Assembly (NCBI RefSeq): GCF_000143415.4 | Contig: NW_003314393.1 | Span: 278,475-342,474 of the forward strand | Reading direction: 5' to 3' | Length of the DNA stretch: 64,000 nucleotides | From: Selaginella moellendorffii | Taxonomy: Eukaryota > Streptophyta > Lycopodiopsida > Selaginellales > Selaginellaceae | Shown: positions 20,602-33,273 of the stretch, in pieces | Layout: each line of letters begins with the position of its first letter | How positions within the stretch are numbered: position 1 is the first letter of the stretch | Made by a program: the position numbers and the translations under genes | Notes under the pieces: generated by a model | The model's database searches: none | What the model saw: only the letters and a program-made list of their open reading frames with translations | Told to the model about the DNA's origin: nothing

Positions 20602-22497
20602 TGTAAGGAACCAACTCCCCAAGGTGTCGAAGGCGAAAGGATCCTCAAAAGTGTGATTGAAATAATAAAGAATTCATTAGATGAGACCGAGTCCAAGATC
20701 AAGTCTGAGACCAACTCTAAGACCGAGTTTGAAACTGAGTCCAAGATCGAGTCTGAGACCGAGTCCGAGACTGAGTTCGAGACCAAGTCTCATATCCGAG
20801 ATCGGGTCCGAGACCGAGTCTGAGATCAAGTTCATGACAGAGTCCGAGGTCAGGCCCAAGATCGAGTCCGAGATCAAGTCTGAGACTGAGTCCAAGGCTG
20901 AGTCCAAGATCGAGTTGGAGATTGAGTCTGAGATTGAGATAGATTGGGCTAAGGGGCCTTGGGTGGGAGTGAGTATAGACTCGGGTGGTGCCGGAGGGGC
21001 CACCCAAGGAAGTGCTCAAGAGCAGCTCCCACTCCCGGAAGGGAAATTGATTGGAGTGGTCTCAACTCATGTGAAGTAGTACCCCACTTGAGTACTTTGC
21101 AGCTCATTGATCCTCGCCCTTCCTAAGGGCTTGGGCCTTCCCTTTGGGATGGAAGTGGAACCCATACTGGGCTGTTAAGCCATGGTGTTTCCCTCTAGCG
21201 TCCCAAAGCAAGTGTTGCACCCAACATTTGGGATTTAGAGGGTCCCATGATCAAGTTTTATTGTACCAAGGGATGTTAGAAACTTGGAGGTTTGGTGTGC
21301 TTGATTGCTTGTGCCTGTGGGGAGTGTAGCTGAACTTTAAGTCAGGGAGGGGGATTAAGAGAGATTTGGCAATCCGTGGATGGATGGGTAACGCTCCATT
21401 GCTTGTGCAATGAGTAGTTGAAACCAAGTAGGAGTTGGTGCAATAGGTGGGAACCTTGGCAAGGGAACTTAGTTAAGGCCAAGGCAATGTTGGTTGGATA
21501 GACAAAGTAAATTGGCAAATTGGAAAAAAAAAAATTGTGGCTTACAATTTGATACCAAAGCTTTTCCTCAGTTCTAGCATAAGATAGAGGTGGATTGCTG
21601 GGATATGGTAAAGGCAAGGCATAAATGAACCAAGGTGGAAATGGAACCTCTTCTAGAGTTGGAGCCTCCGGTCGAACAAGAAGCTATGGATAAGGAATCT
21701 TTGCATGAGGAGGACTCCAGTGAAGAAACTTCCAAACAAGAGTCTGGTGGTGAGATTCGGTCATTCAAGGTGATTGGACGTTCTAGAAGGACAATTGGCC
21801 CAAACCAATCCCCTGTTAGAGACTCTCGTATGCAAGCTAAAGCGTGACAAGAAGCAGAAGATAAAGCGAAAAACTACGGATGTTGGCAGTGTAGAAGGTG
21901 TGGAACGTTCAGCAGGGATTAAGTCGGAACCAAACAAGGTTGAACAAACTGAAGTGGAATCAGTCTCTCAAGCAGTTCCCAAGTACAAACCAAAGCCTCC
22001 ACCGGTTTAGGGTGAAGGAGTGAAGGACTATAAAGTGGTGGAAGATTCGTTTTACGATATGGAAGATTACTTTTGAGCATTGCGGTTACCAAGCTCAAAG
22101 AAGGTCCCATGTGCAAAACTATACTTGGCAGATAATGCTAAGTCTTGGTGGAGAACAATAGAAGTCAATGAAGGACCAATGGCCATTTGGGAAATTATGA
22201 AGGCGAGGATTTGTGCAACCTATGTTCCTCTGAATACATCTCTACATTTAAGGGATGAGCTAAGTAGGTTGAAGCAAACTAGAATAATTCAAGAGTATGT
22301 GAATGCATTCATGGCAAAGAGGATACTTATCATAGACATGGGTGATATGGATGCATTCCATGCCTTTATATCAGCCTTGCAAACCTAGGCTTGCGGCAAG
22401 GTGATGTGTTGGAACCCAACTAATTATAAGGAAGTGTTAGATGTGGCTATCAAGGTGCATTTCAATGATAACCTGTGAAAGGGGAACACAACTGGGT
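20602..22497 (+). mobile_element. Decayed chromovirus fragment (5' LTR and partial gag), opposite orientation
   Basis: The LTR at 20602-21546 (TGTAAGGAACC..GGCTTACA) is a diverged inverse of the 8785-16314 LTRs, including the hexamer array at about 20690-20945. A mutated primer-binding site (TTGATACCAAAGC) follows at about 21549-21562. The fragment ends at 22497, where a Tat-like LTR begins. The rest of this element is missing on the far side of that insertion. Confidence 0.9.
21605..22497 (+). pseudogene. Truncated, decayed chromovirus gag
   Basis: Homologous to the N-terminal 300 or so residues of the intact gag-pol (shared [40 protein letters not shown]). It has several in-frame stops, mostly explained by C-to-T or G-to-A changes (CGA to TGA in DYF-R-AL, TGG to TAG after ALQT), and at least one frameshift near 21770. 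It is cut at codon NTTG by the Tat-like element. Confidence 0.9.
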
Positions 22498-22685
22498 TGT
22501 TAGGGCGTGGCCACTAAGAGAGTGAGAGAGAGAGAGTGAGTATTCTAGTCCTTGGAATATTCCCCATCTTCTTTGTATAAAACCCTTGACCCACAAGGGC
22601 AAGAGGGGGGCATTTTGCAAAGAGCATTGAAGCATTTCTCATGTTTGAGCGAGCATTGGGGGAAGCACCCCTCCTTCCCCCAATA
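22498..22685 (+). repeat. Tat-like LTR A (5' LTR of outer element)
   Basis: 188-bp LTR with TATAAAACCC near 22576 and a GAGAGAG tract. It is followed after two bases by the primer-binding site at 22688-22707. It has three further copies in the same orientation at 26146, 32222 and 50392. Confidence 0.9.
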
Positions 22686-22707
22686 AATGGTGAATTCGGC
22701 GTGACGC

Positions 22708-23770
22708 ATAGCACTTTCGGAAGCGTCATTTCTCTCTTTTCTTTTGGCTGCAGAATTTGGGAAGGAATTCCTTGTTCATCTTGCGGTGGTTTTGTTTGAT
22801 CTTGAGCGTGTTGGAAAGGTCTAGAGCTCCTCTTTCCAACAAAGTATGGTGCTTATCAAGCCGTGTAATATTTGAAGAGATACAATGTTTCTTGGCTTGG
22901 TTTGAGGAACAGTTTGGGGTTTTCACTTTTCTTGCCTGGATCCTCTATTGAATTTCTTAAAGTAGTGCATTTTGGCTTGTATATCTAGCCTAGATCTACG
23001 AGTAGTGGTGATTTTTGCCACTAGATTTGGCCAAATTGGCAGCATGCAAAAGGATTTTCTTCTCTAGCTAGATTGGGTCATTTTTGTGGCAATAATTCGT
23101 GCTCCTCCGGGCTTTGTTTTTACGCCATTTGTTTCTAGAGGTGCTCCTGGTCCTAGGCTTTTCAGAAATCTACATCACGGACATGCACATGTTTTTCCAC
23201 AATATTGGTGTTCGTGGATTTTTGGGGAATATTGAGGTGGCTTCGTCCCAAATTCCTACGATAGAGGGTAGACGGGGCTGAGCTCTTTCCAACAAGCCCA
23301 CCAACAGTCAAAATGGGGAAGGATCGAGACCGAAGAACTCATTTTTCTCTTTTGGGCTAAACTTTGTTAGGAGTTCCTTGGGAGTGAAACAATCTTCAAA
23401 GAACAGGTAACCGTAAGAACAAGAACAAGAGTTAGCGTAGGAACAGGGATAGTTGGAATAGGCACAAGGATAGTAGTTGGTGTTGGAGCAGGCGCAGGAG
23501 TAGGAGTGAGAGCAAGGGGGTTACCAGTTACAGGTTACAGGTTACAGGTCCCTGGTTACTCTAGCGGCTACTTCGGCGGTTACCCACGGGTCAATGGTTA
23601 CGTGTGCTTGTGGCCTACATCTCTGTTTTCACCCTTATTCCTCTTCGTCACAGGCATTTTGAACAACTTTGCACAACTTGAGCACTAGCCTACAGTCTTG
23701 TTGCTCCTATCGACCCAGTTGCTTTGACCGGGCATTTGTAGTGTTCAGGGTATTTTATGCCGGTACAAAC
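22708..23770 (+). other. 5' untranslated region of outer Tat-like element with minisatellites
   Basis: A long leader without coding content. It contains a purine-rich hexamer stretch (GGAGCA, GTAGGA) at about 23440-23520 and a GGTTACA repeat at about 23519-23590. The same two blocks occur in the sibling at 27090-27260, and the GGTTAC block occurs again near its 3' end (31615-31680) and at 49775-49855. Confidence 0.75.
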
Positions 23771-25020
23771 TAGACATGCAACAAATTGGCACCCTTATAC
23801 CATATCTCAAGGCACTAAGGTATGGAGTAAACTTTCTAACATCCAAAGGTAGCTTAGGTATGACACAGCACCTTTTCGGGCCGAGTCCTCTTCATCCTTG
23901 ATAGATTCCAGTGACTTAGATTTACAAGCTATGGCACAGCCACCTTCAGCTCGACCTCAGCTCCATGTTCTATAGAGGGGGAGTGATCTACTGACCTTCT
24001 CAGGTGCTGGAATAGCCTCTCCAACATCGCATATTAGTCGCTTTGATTACTACTGCACCACAAACATCATCGTCGATGATGATCGTATGTGCTGTGACTC
24101 TTTGCAATATCTTGAAGGCAAAGCAGTAATTTTGGCAAATTTTCTTTTCCTAGAGGACCGAACAGACTTCCAGACACTACTTACTTCTTTCAGAGAACAT
24201 TTCGTTAAAGAAAAACTCACAAATCGGGTACTTGTCGACCTCCTTTCGTTCTGGCAGGGTGCTTATGAGTCTGTTCTTGACTACATCACACAGTTTTGAG
24301 CTTACTGGAAGCAGTGTTGGGATCACAGAGTAGTCGAAGATGAGCAACAGGGGATCACGGCATTCACAACAGATCTGTGTGGGAACTTGCAGAGGAAACT
24401 TCTCAAGAAGATATTCAGGTCTTTCCGCGAGGCATTTTCATTTGCCACGAAGCTAGAAAGAGAACTTCTTGTCGATCTGGGGATTGCTAGGGTTGATTTG
24501 GACCAAGCCATCACCCCATCAGAGTCACCTTGTGCAGCTATTCACCTGTCCACAACAAAGCCCGTCGCTATTGAGCATACACCTCCGGCTATTGAGACCT
24601 TTGCCAATGAGATGCGGCAGCTGAAGGAGATCATTCTTCAGCAACATTCACACTATGAAAAACTACTCCAGGAGCTGGTGGAGTCCTGGAAAGAGGCCAC
24701 TACAGCTCGGGAACGCAGATTTAAATCCTGTTGGTGCACTCACTGTGAAACGAACACGCACAACACACAACACTGCTTCAAGCTTCACCCAGAGCTTCAG
24801 CCTCCATCTTCTCAACATGTCCAACAACATCCCTTCGCTGATAACTCCACATCGTCTCGGGGTCTAGAGACATATCAGAAGCAGTTGGAGCGACAAGCAA
24901 TTGAGGCAGCCCCTTCGTCAAGCAAAGGCAAGGCACTAGCCTCATTGGTCAACATGATTTTGGTAGCCAAGGAACTCTATAGGCAATAGCAGCAAACCGC
25001 AGCCACTCGAGCCCAAGCAA
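23771..25020 (+). pseudogene. Decayed gag of outer Tat-like element
   Basis: Conserved blocks shared with the sibling copy (27443-28710) include FDYYCTTNII, FQTLLTSFREHF and VLDYITQF. A zinc knuckle of CX2CX4HX4C form, CTHCETNTHNTQHC, lies at about 24736-24777. There are several stops and frame changes. A TAG at about 24987 is shared with the sibling, while a third fragment (51640-51836) has CAG there. Confidence 0.85.
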
Positions 25021-25058
25021 AGAAGAAGGTAGCCACTTAGCCTGCCATAGATCCCCCA

Positions 25059-25500
25059 GTGCCGGTTGAGAGCGAATCTCTGTTGGCATCAAGCCCAGTG
25101 ACACAGAGGGTGGCTTGTAAGCTCCCCTTCAAGTCACTACTCTCTTCTCCTCCTAAGATCTCACCAACAACTATTCCTGTTCTGGAGCCGGTTCTTCAAC
25201 AGCTAGTTGACACTCCCGTCACCTTTTCACTTCGAGACATGTTGTGTCTTGTCCCGGGATTCGGCCAGCGTTTAGAGGAGTTTGCATTGTCAGGAACACT
25301 AGAGAGCACTTTCAAGAGGACTCCTCAAGAGGTGCACATTGTCGACATGACAAGATACAGTGGAGATCCTGATCCATTCTTTGTCCCGGTGCTGATAGGT
25401 ACCTCCTCTTGTAAGATGGATGGTTTGGTTGACTCCAGTTCTGGAAGCAATATTATCTCTCTTGAAGCCTGCCCTTTCAGCACAACTACAGATCACTGAG
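25059..25500 (+). pseudogene. Decayed aspartic protease region of outer Tat-like element
   Basis: A frame of 146 codons contains VHIVDMTRYSGDPDPF and then LVDSSSGSNIISLEA, a derivative of the retroviral-type D(S/T)G active site with an inserted Ser. The pol linker continues in mixed frames to 26145, where the sibling element is inserted. Confidence 0.8.
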
Positions 25501-26171
25501 AGTTCCTCCATCGTGCTCAAAACCTTCACCAACCACACTGTTCCTTCAGCAGGGTGTCAAAGTCTCTGTGTAAGGTGTTATTTCTGAGGTGGATTTCCTT
25601 GTGGTTGGCTACCAACATCTTGGAACGTCCTCTTTGAAGGACTCTATCATCCTTGGCCATTCATGGCAAATCACAACCCATTGCACCATTGATAGCGCAC
25701 AAGGCAAGATGGAAATTAGCAATGGAACCCACAGCGCCACCTTTCTCAACAACCACAGCAAAGCTCTTTCTCAGCAAGCCCAACAAGCTCAGAATAAGAT
25801 GGCCTCCACACCATACTTTCCTTCTGAGCTCACAGAGGTTTTTTCTGAGTTAGTGGTGGAATTGACCATCTATATGACTGATGCTTTCTCATGCAAAGCG
25901 ATTGACATGGTTGGAGGTGAGTCAGATAGCCCAAGACATCTCTCAGCTTCACTCTCTTTATTTGAGAGTAAGGCTGAGCCCCTCGCCATGCCCTCTTTAT
26001 TTGATGGCGGTGCTTATAGGGTACGGGCTCTCATATCTAGCTTTTCGGAGTGTTTCTCGATAGAGGAAGGGCTTCTCGACTCGTTTCTTGGATGGGACTC
26101 TCTCTTATGGAGCTAGATGACACAGTCACTCCAAACTAGGCCCATTGTTAGGGCGTGGCCATTGAGAGAGT

Positions 26172-26203
<32 letters not shown>

Positions 26204-27442
26204 ATATTCCCCATCTTCCTTGTATAAAACCTTTGCCTCACAAGGGCAAGGGGGGGCATTTTGTGAAGAGCATTGAAACATTTCTCGTGTTTGAGTGAAC
26301 ATTGGGGGAGGCACCCCTCCTTCCCCCAACAAATGGTGAACCCGGCGTGACGCGTAACACCTTTTGAGGCATCATTTCTCTTTTTCTCTTTTGGCCGCAG
26401 ATTTTGGGAAGGAATTCTTTGTTCGTTTTGCAATGGTTTTGTTTGATCTTGGGCGTGTTGGATAGGTCTGGAGCTCCTCTTTCCAGCAAGGTATGGTGCT
26501 CATCAAACCGTGTAGTATTTGAAGAGATACAACATTTCTTGGCTCGGATTGAGGAACAATTTGGGGTTTACACTTTCTCACGTAGATCCTCGGCCCAATT
26601 TTTCAAAGTAGTGCATTTCGGCTTGTATATCTGGCCTAGATCTACAAGTAGTGGTGATTCTTTCCACTAGATTTGGCCAAATTGGCGGCATGCAAAAGGA
26701 TTTTCTTCTCTAGCTAGATTGGGTCATTTTTGTAGCAGGAATTCGTGCTCCTCTGGGCTTTGTTTTGGATGCCGTTTGTTTCTAGAGGTGCTCCTAGTCC
26801 TAGGCTTCCCGAAAACACCAATGGCACCTTAGTATTGATCTACATCAGTGACATGCACATGTTTATCCACAATATTGGCATTCTGGGCTACCTCATGTTG
26901 GATTTTGGTGAATATTGAGGTGGCTTCTTGCGATAGAGGGTTTAGGCTTTAAGCTGAGCTCTTTTCAACGAGCCCACCAACAGTCAAAATGGGGAAGGAT
27001 CGAGACCGAAGGACTCATTTTTCTCTTTTGGGCTAAACTTTGTTGGGGGGTTCCTTGGGAATGAAGCAATCTTCAAGGAACAGGTTGGCATAGGAACAGG
27101 AACACGAATAGGAGTTGGAGTAGGAGCAGGCACAGGGGTAGGAGCAGGTGCAGGAGTAGGAGCGAGAGCGGGGGTTACCGGTTACTGGCTACAGGTCCCG
27201 GGTTACTGGTTTACTGGTCCCCAGTTACTCTAGCGGCTACTCCAGCAGCTACTCCGGTGGTTACCCTACGGGTCAACAGTTACGTGTGCTTGAGGTCTAC
27301 ATCTCCTTCCATTTCAACCCTTATTCCTCTTTGTCACAGGCATTTTGGGCAACCTTAAGCAACTTGAGCACTAGCCTATAGTCTTCTTATTCCTGTCAAC
27401 CCAGTTGCTTTGACCAGGCATTTGTAGTGTTCATGGTATTTA

Positions 27443-28710
27443 ATGCCGATACAAACCAAACGTGCAACAAATTGGCACCCTTTTGCCATACCTGAATGCC
27501 CTAAGGTACAGAGTAAACTTTTTAACATCCGAAGGCAGCTTAGGTATGACACTGCACCTTCTCGGGCCGAGTCCTCTTCATCCTCGGCAGATTCCAGTGA
27601 CTTCTACGAGCTATGGCACAGCCACCTTTAGCTCGCCCTCAGCTCCATGTTCTGCAAATGGGGAGTGATCTGCCAACCTTCTCAGGTGTTGGAACAGTCT
27701 CTCCAATATCATATATCAGTCGCTTTGATTACTACTGTAACACAAACATGATAATCGATGATGATTGTATGTGCTGCGGCAAAGTAGCAACTTGGGCAGA
27801 TTCTCTCCTCCCAGAGGACCGGATACACTTCCAGACACTACTCGCTTCTTTCAGAGAATGTTTTGTTGAAGAAAAACCCACAAATTGGCTACTTGTCGAC
27901 CTCTTTTCATTCCGACAGGGGTGCTCATGAGTCTGTTCCTGACTACATCACCCGGTTTGAGCATACTGAAAGTAGTGTTGGGATTGTAGAGTGGTCCATG
28001 ATGAGCAAAAGAGGATCACAGCATTCACAGCAGGTCTGCGTGGGAACTTGCAGCGGAAAATTCTCAAGAAGACATTCAGGTTTTGCCGCGAGGCATTTTC
28101 ATTTGCCACGAAGCTGAAAAGAGAGCTTCTTCTCGACCTGGGGATTGCTAGAGTTGATTTCAACCAAGCCATCACCCCATCAGAGTCACCTTGTGCAACT
28201 GTTCTCCCGTCCATAACAAAGCCCGTTGCTATTGAGCAAACACCTCTGGCTATTGAGAACTTTGCCAACAAAATGCGGCAGCTGAAGGAGATCATTCTTC
28301 AGTAACAATCACACTAAGACAAACTGCTCCAGGAGCTGGTGGAGTCCAGGAAAGAGGCCACTATAGCTCGGGAATGTAGATTTAAGTCCCGTTGGTGTAC
28401 TCACTGCAAGACGAACACACACAACCCGCAGCACTGCTTCAAGCTTTACCCAGAGCTTCAGCCTCCACCATCCCAACGTGTCCAACAACGTCCCATTGCT
28501 GATAATTCCACATCGTCTTGGGGTCCAGAGACATATCACGAGCAGTTGGAGCAACAAGCAATTGAGGCAGCCCCTTCGTCAAGCAAAGGCAAGGCACCAG
28601 CCTCATCAGTCAACACAATTTTGCTAGCCGAGGAACTCTATAGGCAATAGCAGCAAACCACAGCCACTCAAGCCCAAGCAAAGAAGAAGGTAGCCGCTCA
28701 GCCTGCCACA
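27443..28710 (+). pseudogene. Decayed gag of nested Tat-like element
   Basis: Collinear with 23771-25020. It shows CNTNMIIDDD, FQTLLASFRECF and the zinc knuckle CTHCKTNTHNPQHC. It is split by frameshifts near 27905-27950 and by stops at about 28303 and 28648. Confidence 0.85.
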
Positions 28711-28719
28711 GATCCCCTG

Positions 28720-30106
28720 GTGCCGGTTGAGAGCGAATCTCCGTTGGCATCAGGCCTAGTGACACAAAGGGTGGCTTGTAAGCTCCCCTTTAAGTCACTA
28801 CTCTCTTCTCCTCCTAAGATCTCACCAACAGCTATTCTTGTTTTGGAGTCGGTCCTTCAACAGCTAGTTGACACTCCCGTCACCTTTCCGCTCCAAGACA
28901 TGTTGTGTCTTGTCCCGGGGTTCGGCCAATGTTTAGAGGAGTTTGCATGGTCAAGAACACCAGAGACCACTCTCAAGAGGACTCCTCAAGAGGTGCACAT
29001 TGTTGACATGACAAGATACAGTGGAGATCCTGGTCCCTTCTTCGTCCAAGTGTAGATTGGTACTTCCTCTTGTAGGATGGATGCTTTTGTTGACTTTTGT
29101 TTTGGAAGCAACATTATCTCCCTCGAAGCTACCCTTTCAGCACAGCTACAGATCACTGAGAGCTCCTCCATCGTGCTCAAAACCTTCGCCAACCACATTG
29201 TTCCTCTAATGGGAATTTGCTGTGGTGTCAAGGTCTCTATGTAGGGTGTTATTTCTGAGGTGGATTTCCTCATGGTTGACTACTAAAGTCCTCTTGGAAG
29301 GACTCTTGGAAGGTCTTGGAATGTCCTCTTTGAAGGACTCTATCATCCTTGGCCATTCATGGCAAATCACAACCCATTGCACCATTGACAGTGCACAAGG
29401 CAAGATGGAAATTAGCGATAGAACCCACAGCGCCACCTTTCTCAACAACCATGGTAGAGCTCTTTCTTAGCAAGCCCAAAAAGCTTAGACTAAGATGGCC
29501 TCCACACCACACTTTCCTCCTGAGCTCACAGAGGTTTTTCCTGAGATGGTAGTGGTGTCAACCATCTATATGAGGGATGCTTTCTCATGCAATGCAATTG
29601 ACATGGTTGGAGGTGAGTCAGGTAGCTTAAGACATCTCTCAACTTCACTCTCTTTATTTGAGAGTAAGGCCGAGCTTCTAGACATGCCCTCTTTATTTGA
29701 TGGCGGGGCTTATAGAGTATGGGCTCCCATATTCAGCTTTTCGGAGTGTTTCTCGATAGAGGATGGGCTCCTCGATTTGTTTCTTGCATGTGACGAACTC
29801 TCTCTTATGGATCTTGATGACACAATCGCTCCAGATCAGACCCATCTTTCACAGAACACAGCTGAACTCAATTCTCCTCAGCAACTATCTGAGGTGTCAC
29901 ACAGCCAGCATCTTCCTACTAAAATCGTGGTAGCTAATGACTCCGAGCGTTTTTTGTCTTGCTGTTTTTTGGAGATGAAGGATGACATCCAGACCCACAA
30001 CAAGCAAAAAGAATCAAGCCAATTGGACGTGTTGCATGCACATTATAGCTCTTTGAGTTCAGAACTTCCTACCGTAGAGCCCCCGGTATTCCAACCACTA
30101 GAATGA
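28720..30106 (+). pseudogene. Decayed protease and pol linker of nested Tat-like element
   Basis: Begins as PVESESPLASG and carries VHIVDMTRYSGDPGPF. The protease active site is damaged (DAFVDFCFGSNIIS). The linker frame 29495-30106 is open for 203 codons (MASTPHFPPELTEVF.. to the stop before 30107) and has no recognised domain. Confidence 0.75.
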
Positions 30107-30848
30107 TTTCGTTTCTTTCTTGTTGGAGCCCGTATCCATTCCTATGTCTGTTTTACTGTGCTAACCTTTCTTTTACAGTGATCAGTTCACAGTCCTCATA
30201 CTTTATCTTGGATTGTGACTATCCAAGAGTTCCAGCCAACTCTTCACATGCGGTAGAAGTGTGTGATGCATCTTCTCCAACAGCTGCAGATCAAGCACGT
30301 GAAGAGCAGCAGCTATTACCCTGAGTGCAATGGCCAAGCGGAGTCCAACAACAAAATTGTGAAGATAGTCATCTCAAAGCTTGTGGAGGATCACCTAAGG
30401 CGTTAGCACGAACACTTGGTTACGGCGTTGTGGGCCTTTTGGACGTCCTTCAAGACATCCATCTTTGCGACCCCATTCTCCCTTGTCTATGGGACAGAGG
30501 CCGTGCTTCCAGTGGAGATCCAGCTTAGCGATGAGGACAAGCTTCATGCACGTGACTTGGAGGTTCTTGCCTTGGAAGAACAACGATGATCCACATTAGA
30601 ACATCTCCTTCAAGGCAAGCAGAAGATCAAGTCAGTCATTGATCACCAGCGGTCTGCTGAACCATTCAAGGATGGCAATCTTGTTCTACTCAAGGAGTTT
30701 ACGCCACCTTTGAAGTTCTCCCCTCACTGGACTGGCCCCTGCTTTGTCCAGTGACACATCGGAGGTGGAGCATATGTGCTAGTTGATGCTGATGGACGTG
30801 AGCTCCCACACGCTCACAACCACTCTCATCTCAAACGCTTCATCTGGT
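30107..30848 (+). pseudogene. Integrase C-terminal remnant of nested Tat-like element
   Basis: After a short unidentified stretch, sequence from about 30262 matches the second half of the outer element's integrase (49275-49640), in broken frames. It continues with DGNLVLLKEFTPP, WTGPCFV and SHLKRFIW, a GPY/F-like C-terminal module ending at TGA 30847-30849. RT and upstream pol are deleted. Confidence 0.75.
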
Positions 30849-30849
30849 G

Positions 30850-32221
30850 AGGCATTTCTCTTCTCTTCTTTTCTTTTTTCTTTTTCTTCCTTTCTTTCAC
30901 TTTACTTTCATGGCTACTTTTCTTACTTTCAGAGGGTGTTTTTCCATTGAACCATGGCCCATACCTTGGATTTGGTGCTCAGGCTGCATTGCCATTTGTA
31001 TTGAGGTTCCTCGTTTGGCTCGTTCTATGTTCCAGGTTCTTTGGCCCTTCCCTTACCATTAATATACCCCACACATTCCCCTCACTCATTCCATATCATC
31101 TACACTCACAGTTCCATCACCAATCACTTCCAACAGCATTGCCTGCACTTATCTCTAGATGCCCGTCTTGCATCTTTCATTCTTTCACCACCATTCACAG
31201 CTCCGTTTGAGGTCACATTTACACCATACCATGGACACACATATATACACAGTAGCAAATGACACCACCTCATTTGGATGAGCCATTTCTGAGATATCCT
31301 TATGACCATTTGCCAACGACGCACTAGCTTTTTTGGAGCGACTTTCTTCCAACCCGGTGAACCTGTTCACTCAAGGCACCTAGGTGGATCTTTAGGCAAG
31401 GCCATAGAAGCCAAAGCCACTTTCTTCTGCTCCAGCACTCAGTGGACACATGCCACCTCTCTTTACCAGCAACTCAGCAACTACACTGTCCTTTTCAGCT
31501 GCTGACTTCTTCAGTCCGACACATCAGACTGGCCACCTTCTCAGAGTGCCACCCCATCTCAGCACTCCACCATATAAGTGCTGGAGCAGGCGCAAGAGTA
31601 GGAGCGAGAGCAGGTGGTTACCGGTTACAGGTCACAGGTCCCCAGTTACTGGTTACTAGTTACTGGTTACCGGCTACTCCGAGTGGTCAGCGCTTACTCT
31701 ATAGGCCAATGGTTATTAATGGCCACCTTTTCAGAGTGCCACCACGATCTCAACGCTCCACCATATCACTCCATCTTTCATCATTTCCACACTTACCACC
31801 CTTGGGCAATGGATCCCCTCTTCTACCTCTCTTTCTTTCTCAATTTCAGCCTATCCTTAGAGCATACCAGAAGTCATCAAAAGGCTACATTTGCATATTA
31901 CACTTTCCTGAGCCGAAATCTAGGTATAGGTTAAGTTCTTTGGGTGCTCACTCTTTTTCCTTTATTTTCCTCCTATTTTCACACTTTTTCTACACTTTTC
32001 TTCACCTTCAGGGTCCAGTTTGACTACAGGGTTTCCCACCGGGTTTTCCTCCCTGTCTCCAAACTTCACACCTACCTCTTTTCTTTCTTTTCCACTTTGT
32101 TTTCTAGAGTTTCTACTATTTCATGCAGCTACCAGCACTTGGCATCAGTAGCAAAGGTACACTCTACACTCTTTGGAGGGTTCTTGTGCGTATGGAGCCA
32201 GCGTGATCCACCGTGATCGCA
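30850..32221 (+). other. 3' untranslated region of nested Tat-like element
   Basis: About 1.4 kb of pyrimidine-rich, non-coding sequence ahead of the 3' LTR. Its last 600 bp match 49775-50391 of the outer element. It contains the GGTTAC-type minisatellite at about 31615-31680. Open frames here are short and lack conserved domains. Confidence 0.7.
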
Positions 32222-32412
32222 TGTTAGGGTGTGGCCACTGAGAGAGTGAGAGAGAGAGAGGGAATATTCTAGTCCTTAGAATATTCCCCATCTTCCTTGT
32301 ATAAAACCCATGCCTCACAAGGGCAATGGGGGGCATTTTGCGAAGAGCATTGAAGCATTTCTCGTGTTTGAGCGAGCGTTGGGGGAGGTGCCCCTCCTTC
32401 CCCCAACACCAT

Positions 32413-32830
32413 CTTTCACAGGACACAGCTGAACTCAATTCTCCTCAGCAACTACCTGAGGTGTCACACAGCTAGCATCTTCCTACTAAAATCGCGGTAG
32501 CTGACAACTCTAAGTGTATTTTGTTATGCTGTTTCTTGGAGACAGAGGATGACATCCAGACACAGAACCAGCAGAAAGAATCAAGCCAATCAGACGTGCT
32601 GCATGCAAGTTATAGCTCTTTGAGTTCACAATTTCCTACCGTGGAGCTCGCGGTACAGGTCCAAGTGTATTACACTAAAACTTCAGCAGCAGACTTGGAC
32701 TGGACTTCAATGGAGGATCTTCCTTCACTTGCAGAGTACTTAGTACAGTCCTTGCATTGGACATTGAGCGCTTAGAGCATCAGAAGCAAAGAGAAAAACA
32801 GACAAAGACTCTGAATCCACAATAACATTC
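32413..32830 (+). pseudogene. Resumed pol linker of outer Tat-like element
   Basis: Starts with the second CCAT copy and CTTTCACAGG, collinear with 29840 onward of the sibling. It continues the linker that was interrupted at 26145, with frameshifts, and leads into the extra RNase H. Confidence 0.75.
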
Positions 32831-33273
32831 TTGCATGACTTGCCAGAGACAGTCTTGCCAAATGTGGTGTCCCTAGCATCTTTATTTGAAGAAGAGGACA
32901 CTCCTATGATTACAACTTATTTTGACGGTGCTTTCTACCCCACAAACCAGGTTGCTGGCATTGGAGTTTGGATGATTGATTATGCGGAGAACAAAGTAGC
33001 CGACCTCTCTATCACTTTGCCAACAACATCAGCTAATGAAGTGGAGTACTTGGCAGCTATCAATGCCATGAAGTTAGCCACAGATCTCAAGTTTAGGCAA
33101 GTCACTTTCGTTGGAGATGCACAACTCATCATACACCAACTTACTGGAGAATACCAAGTCCGCAAAGAGAACCTGAAAGAGCTATGGCAGCGGGTAGTCA
33201 ACCTGCAAGATGAGTTCTCTTAAGTGACTTTTCAAAGTGTCCCTCTGAAGAAAACTTTTGGGCAGACAGATTA
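32831..33273 (+). CDS. Extra (archaeal-like) RNase H of outer Tat-like element
   Basis: The segment starting at TTYFDGAFYPTNQVAGIGV has the first Asp. NEVEYLAAINAMKLA supplies the Glu, and TFVGDAQLIIHQL the second Asp. The final conserved ADRLSH is split by the insertion at 33274: GCAGACAGATTA on the left continues as TCACATCAAGC on the right (47299). The form with an NEVEY motif and a long C-terminus is that of the second RNase H of Tat-lineage elements. Here it lies upstream of RT, whereas the usual Tat order places it after the RT-RNase H. It is open for 130 codons with a stop just before the end. Confidence 0.75.

Larger units (their letters stand above)
26146..32408 (+). mobile_element. 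Internally deleted Tat-like sibling nested in the outer element
   Basis: LTRs 26146-26331 and 32222-32408 are both TGTTAGGG..CCCCAACA. The primer-binding site is TGGTGAACCCGGCGTGACGC (26334-26353). A 4-bp duplication CCAT flanks it (26142-26145 and 32409-32412), and the uninterrupted target is seen in this element's own sequence near 29836-29846. The gag (27443-28710), protease (28720-29130) and linker (to 30106) are followed directly by the integrase C-terminus (about 30260-30848). The extra RNase H, RT, RNase H and integrase N-terminus are missing. Confidence 0.9.
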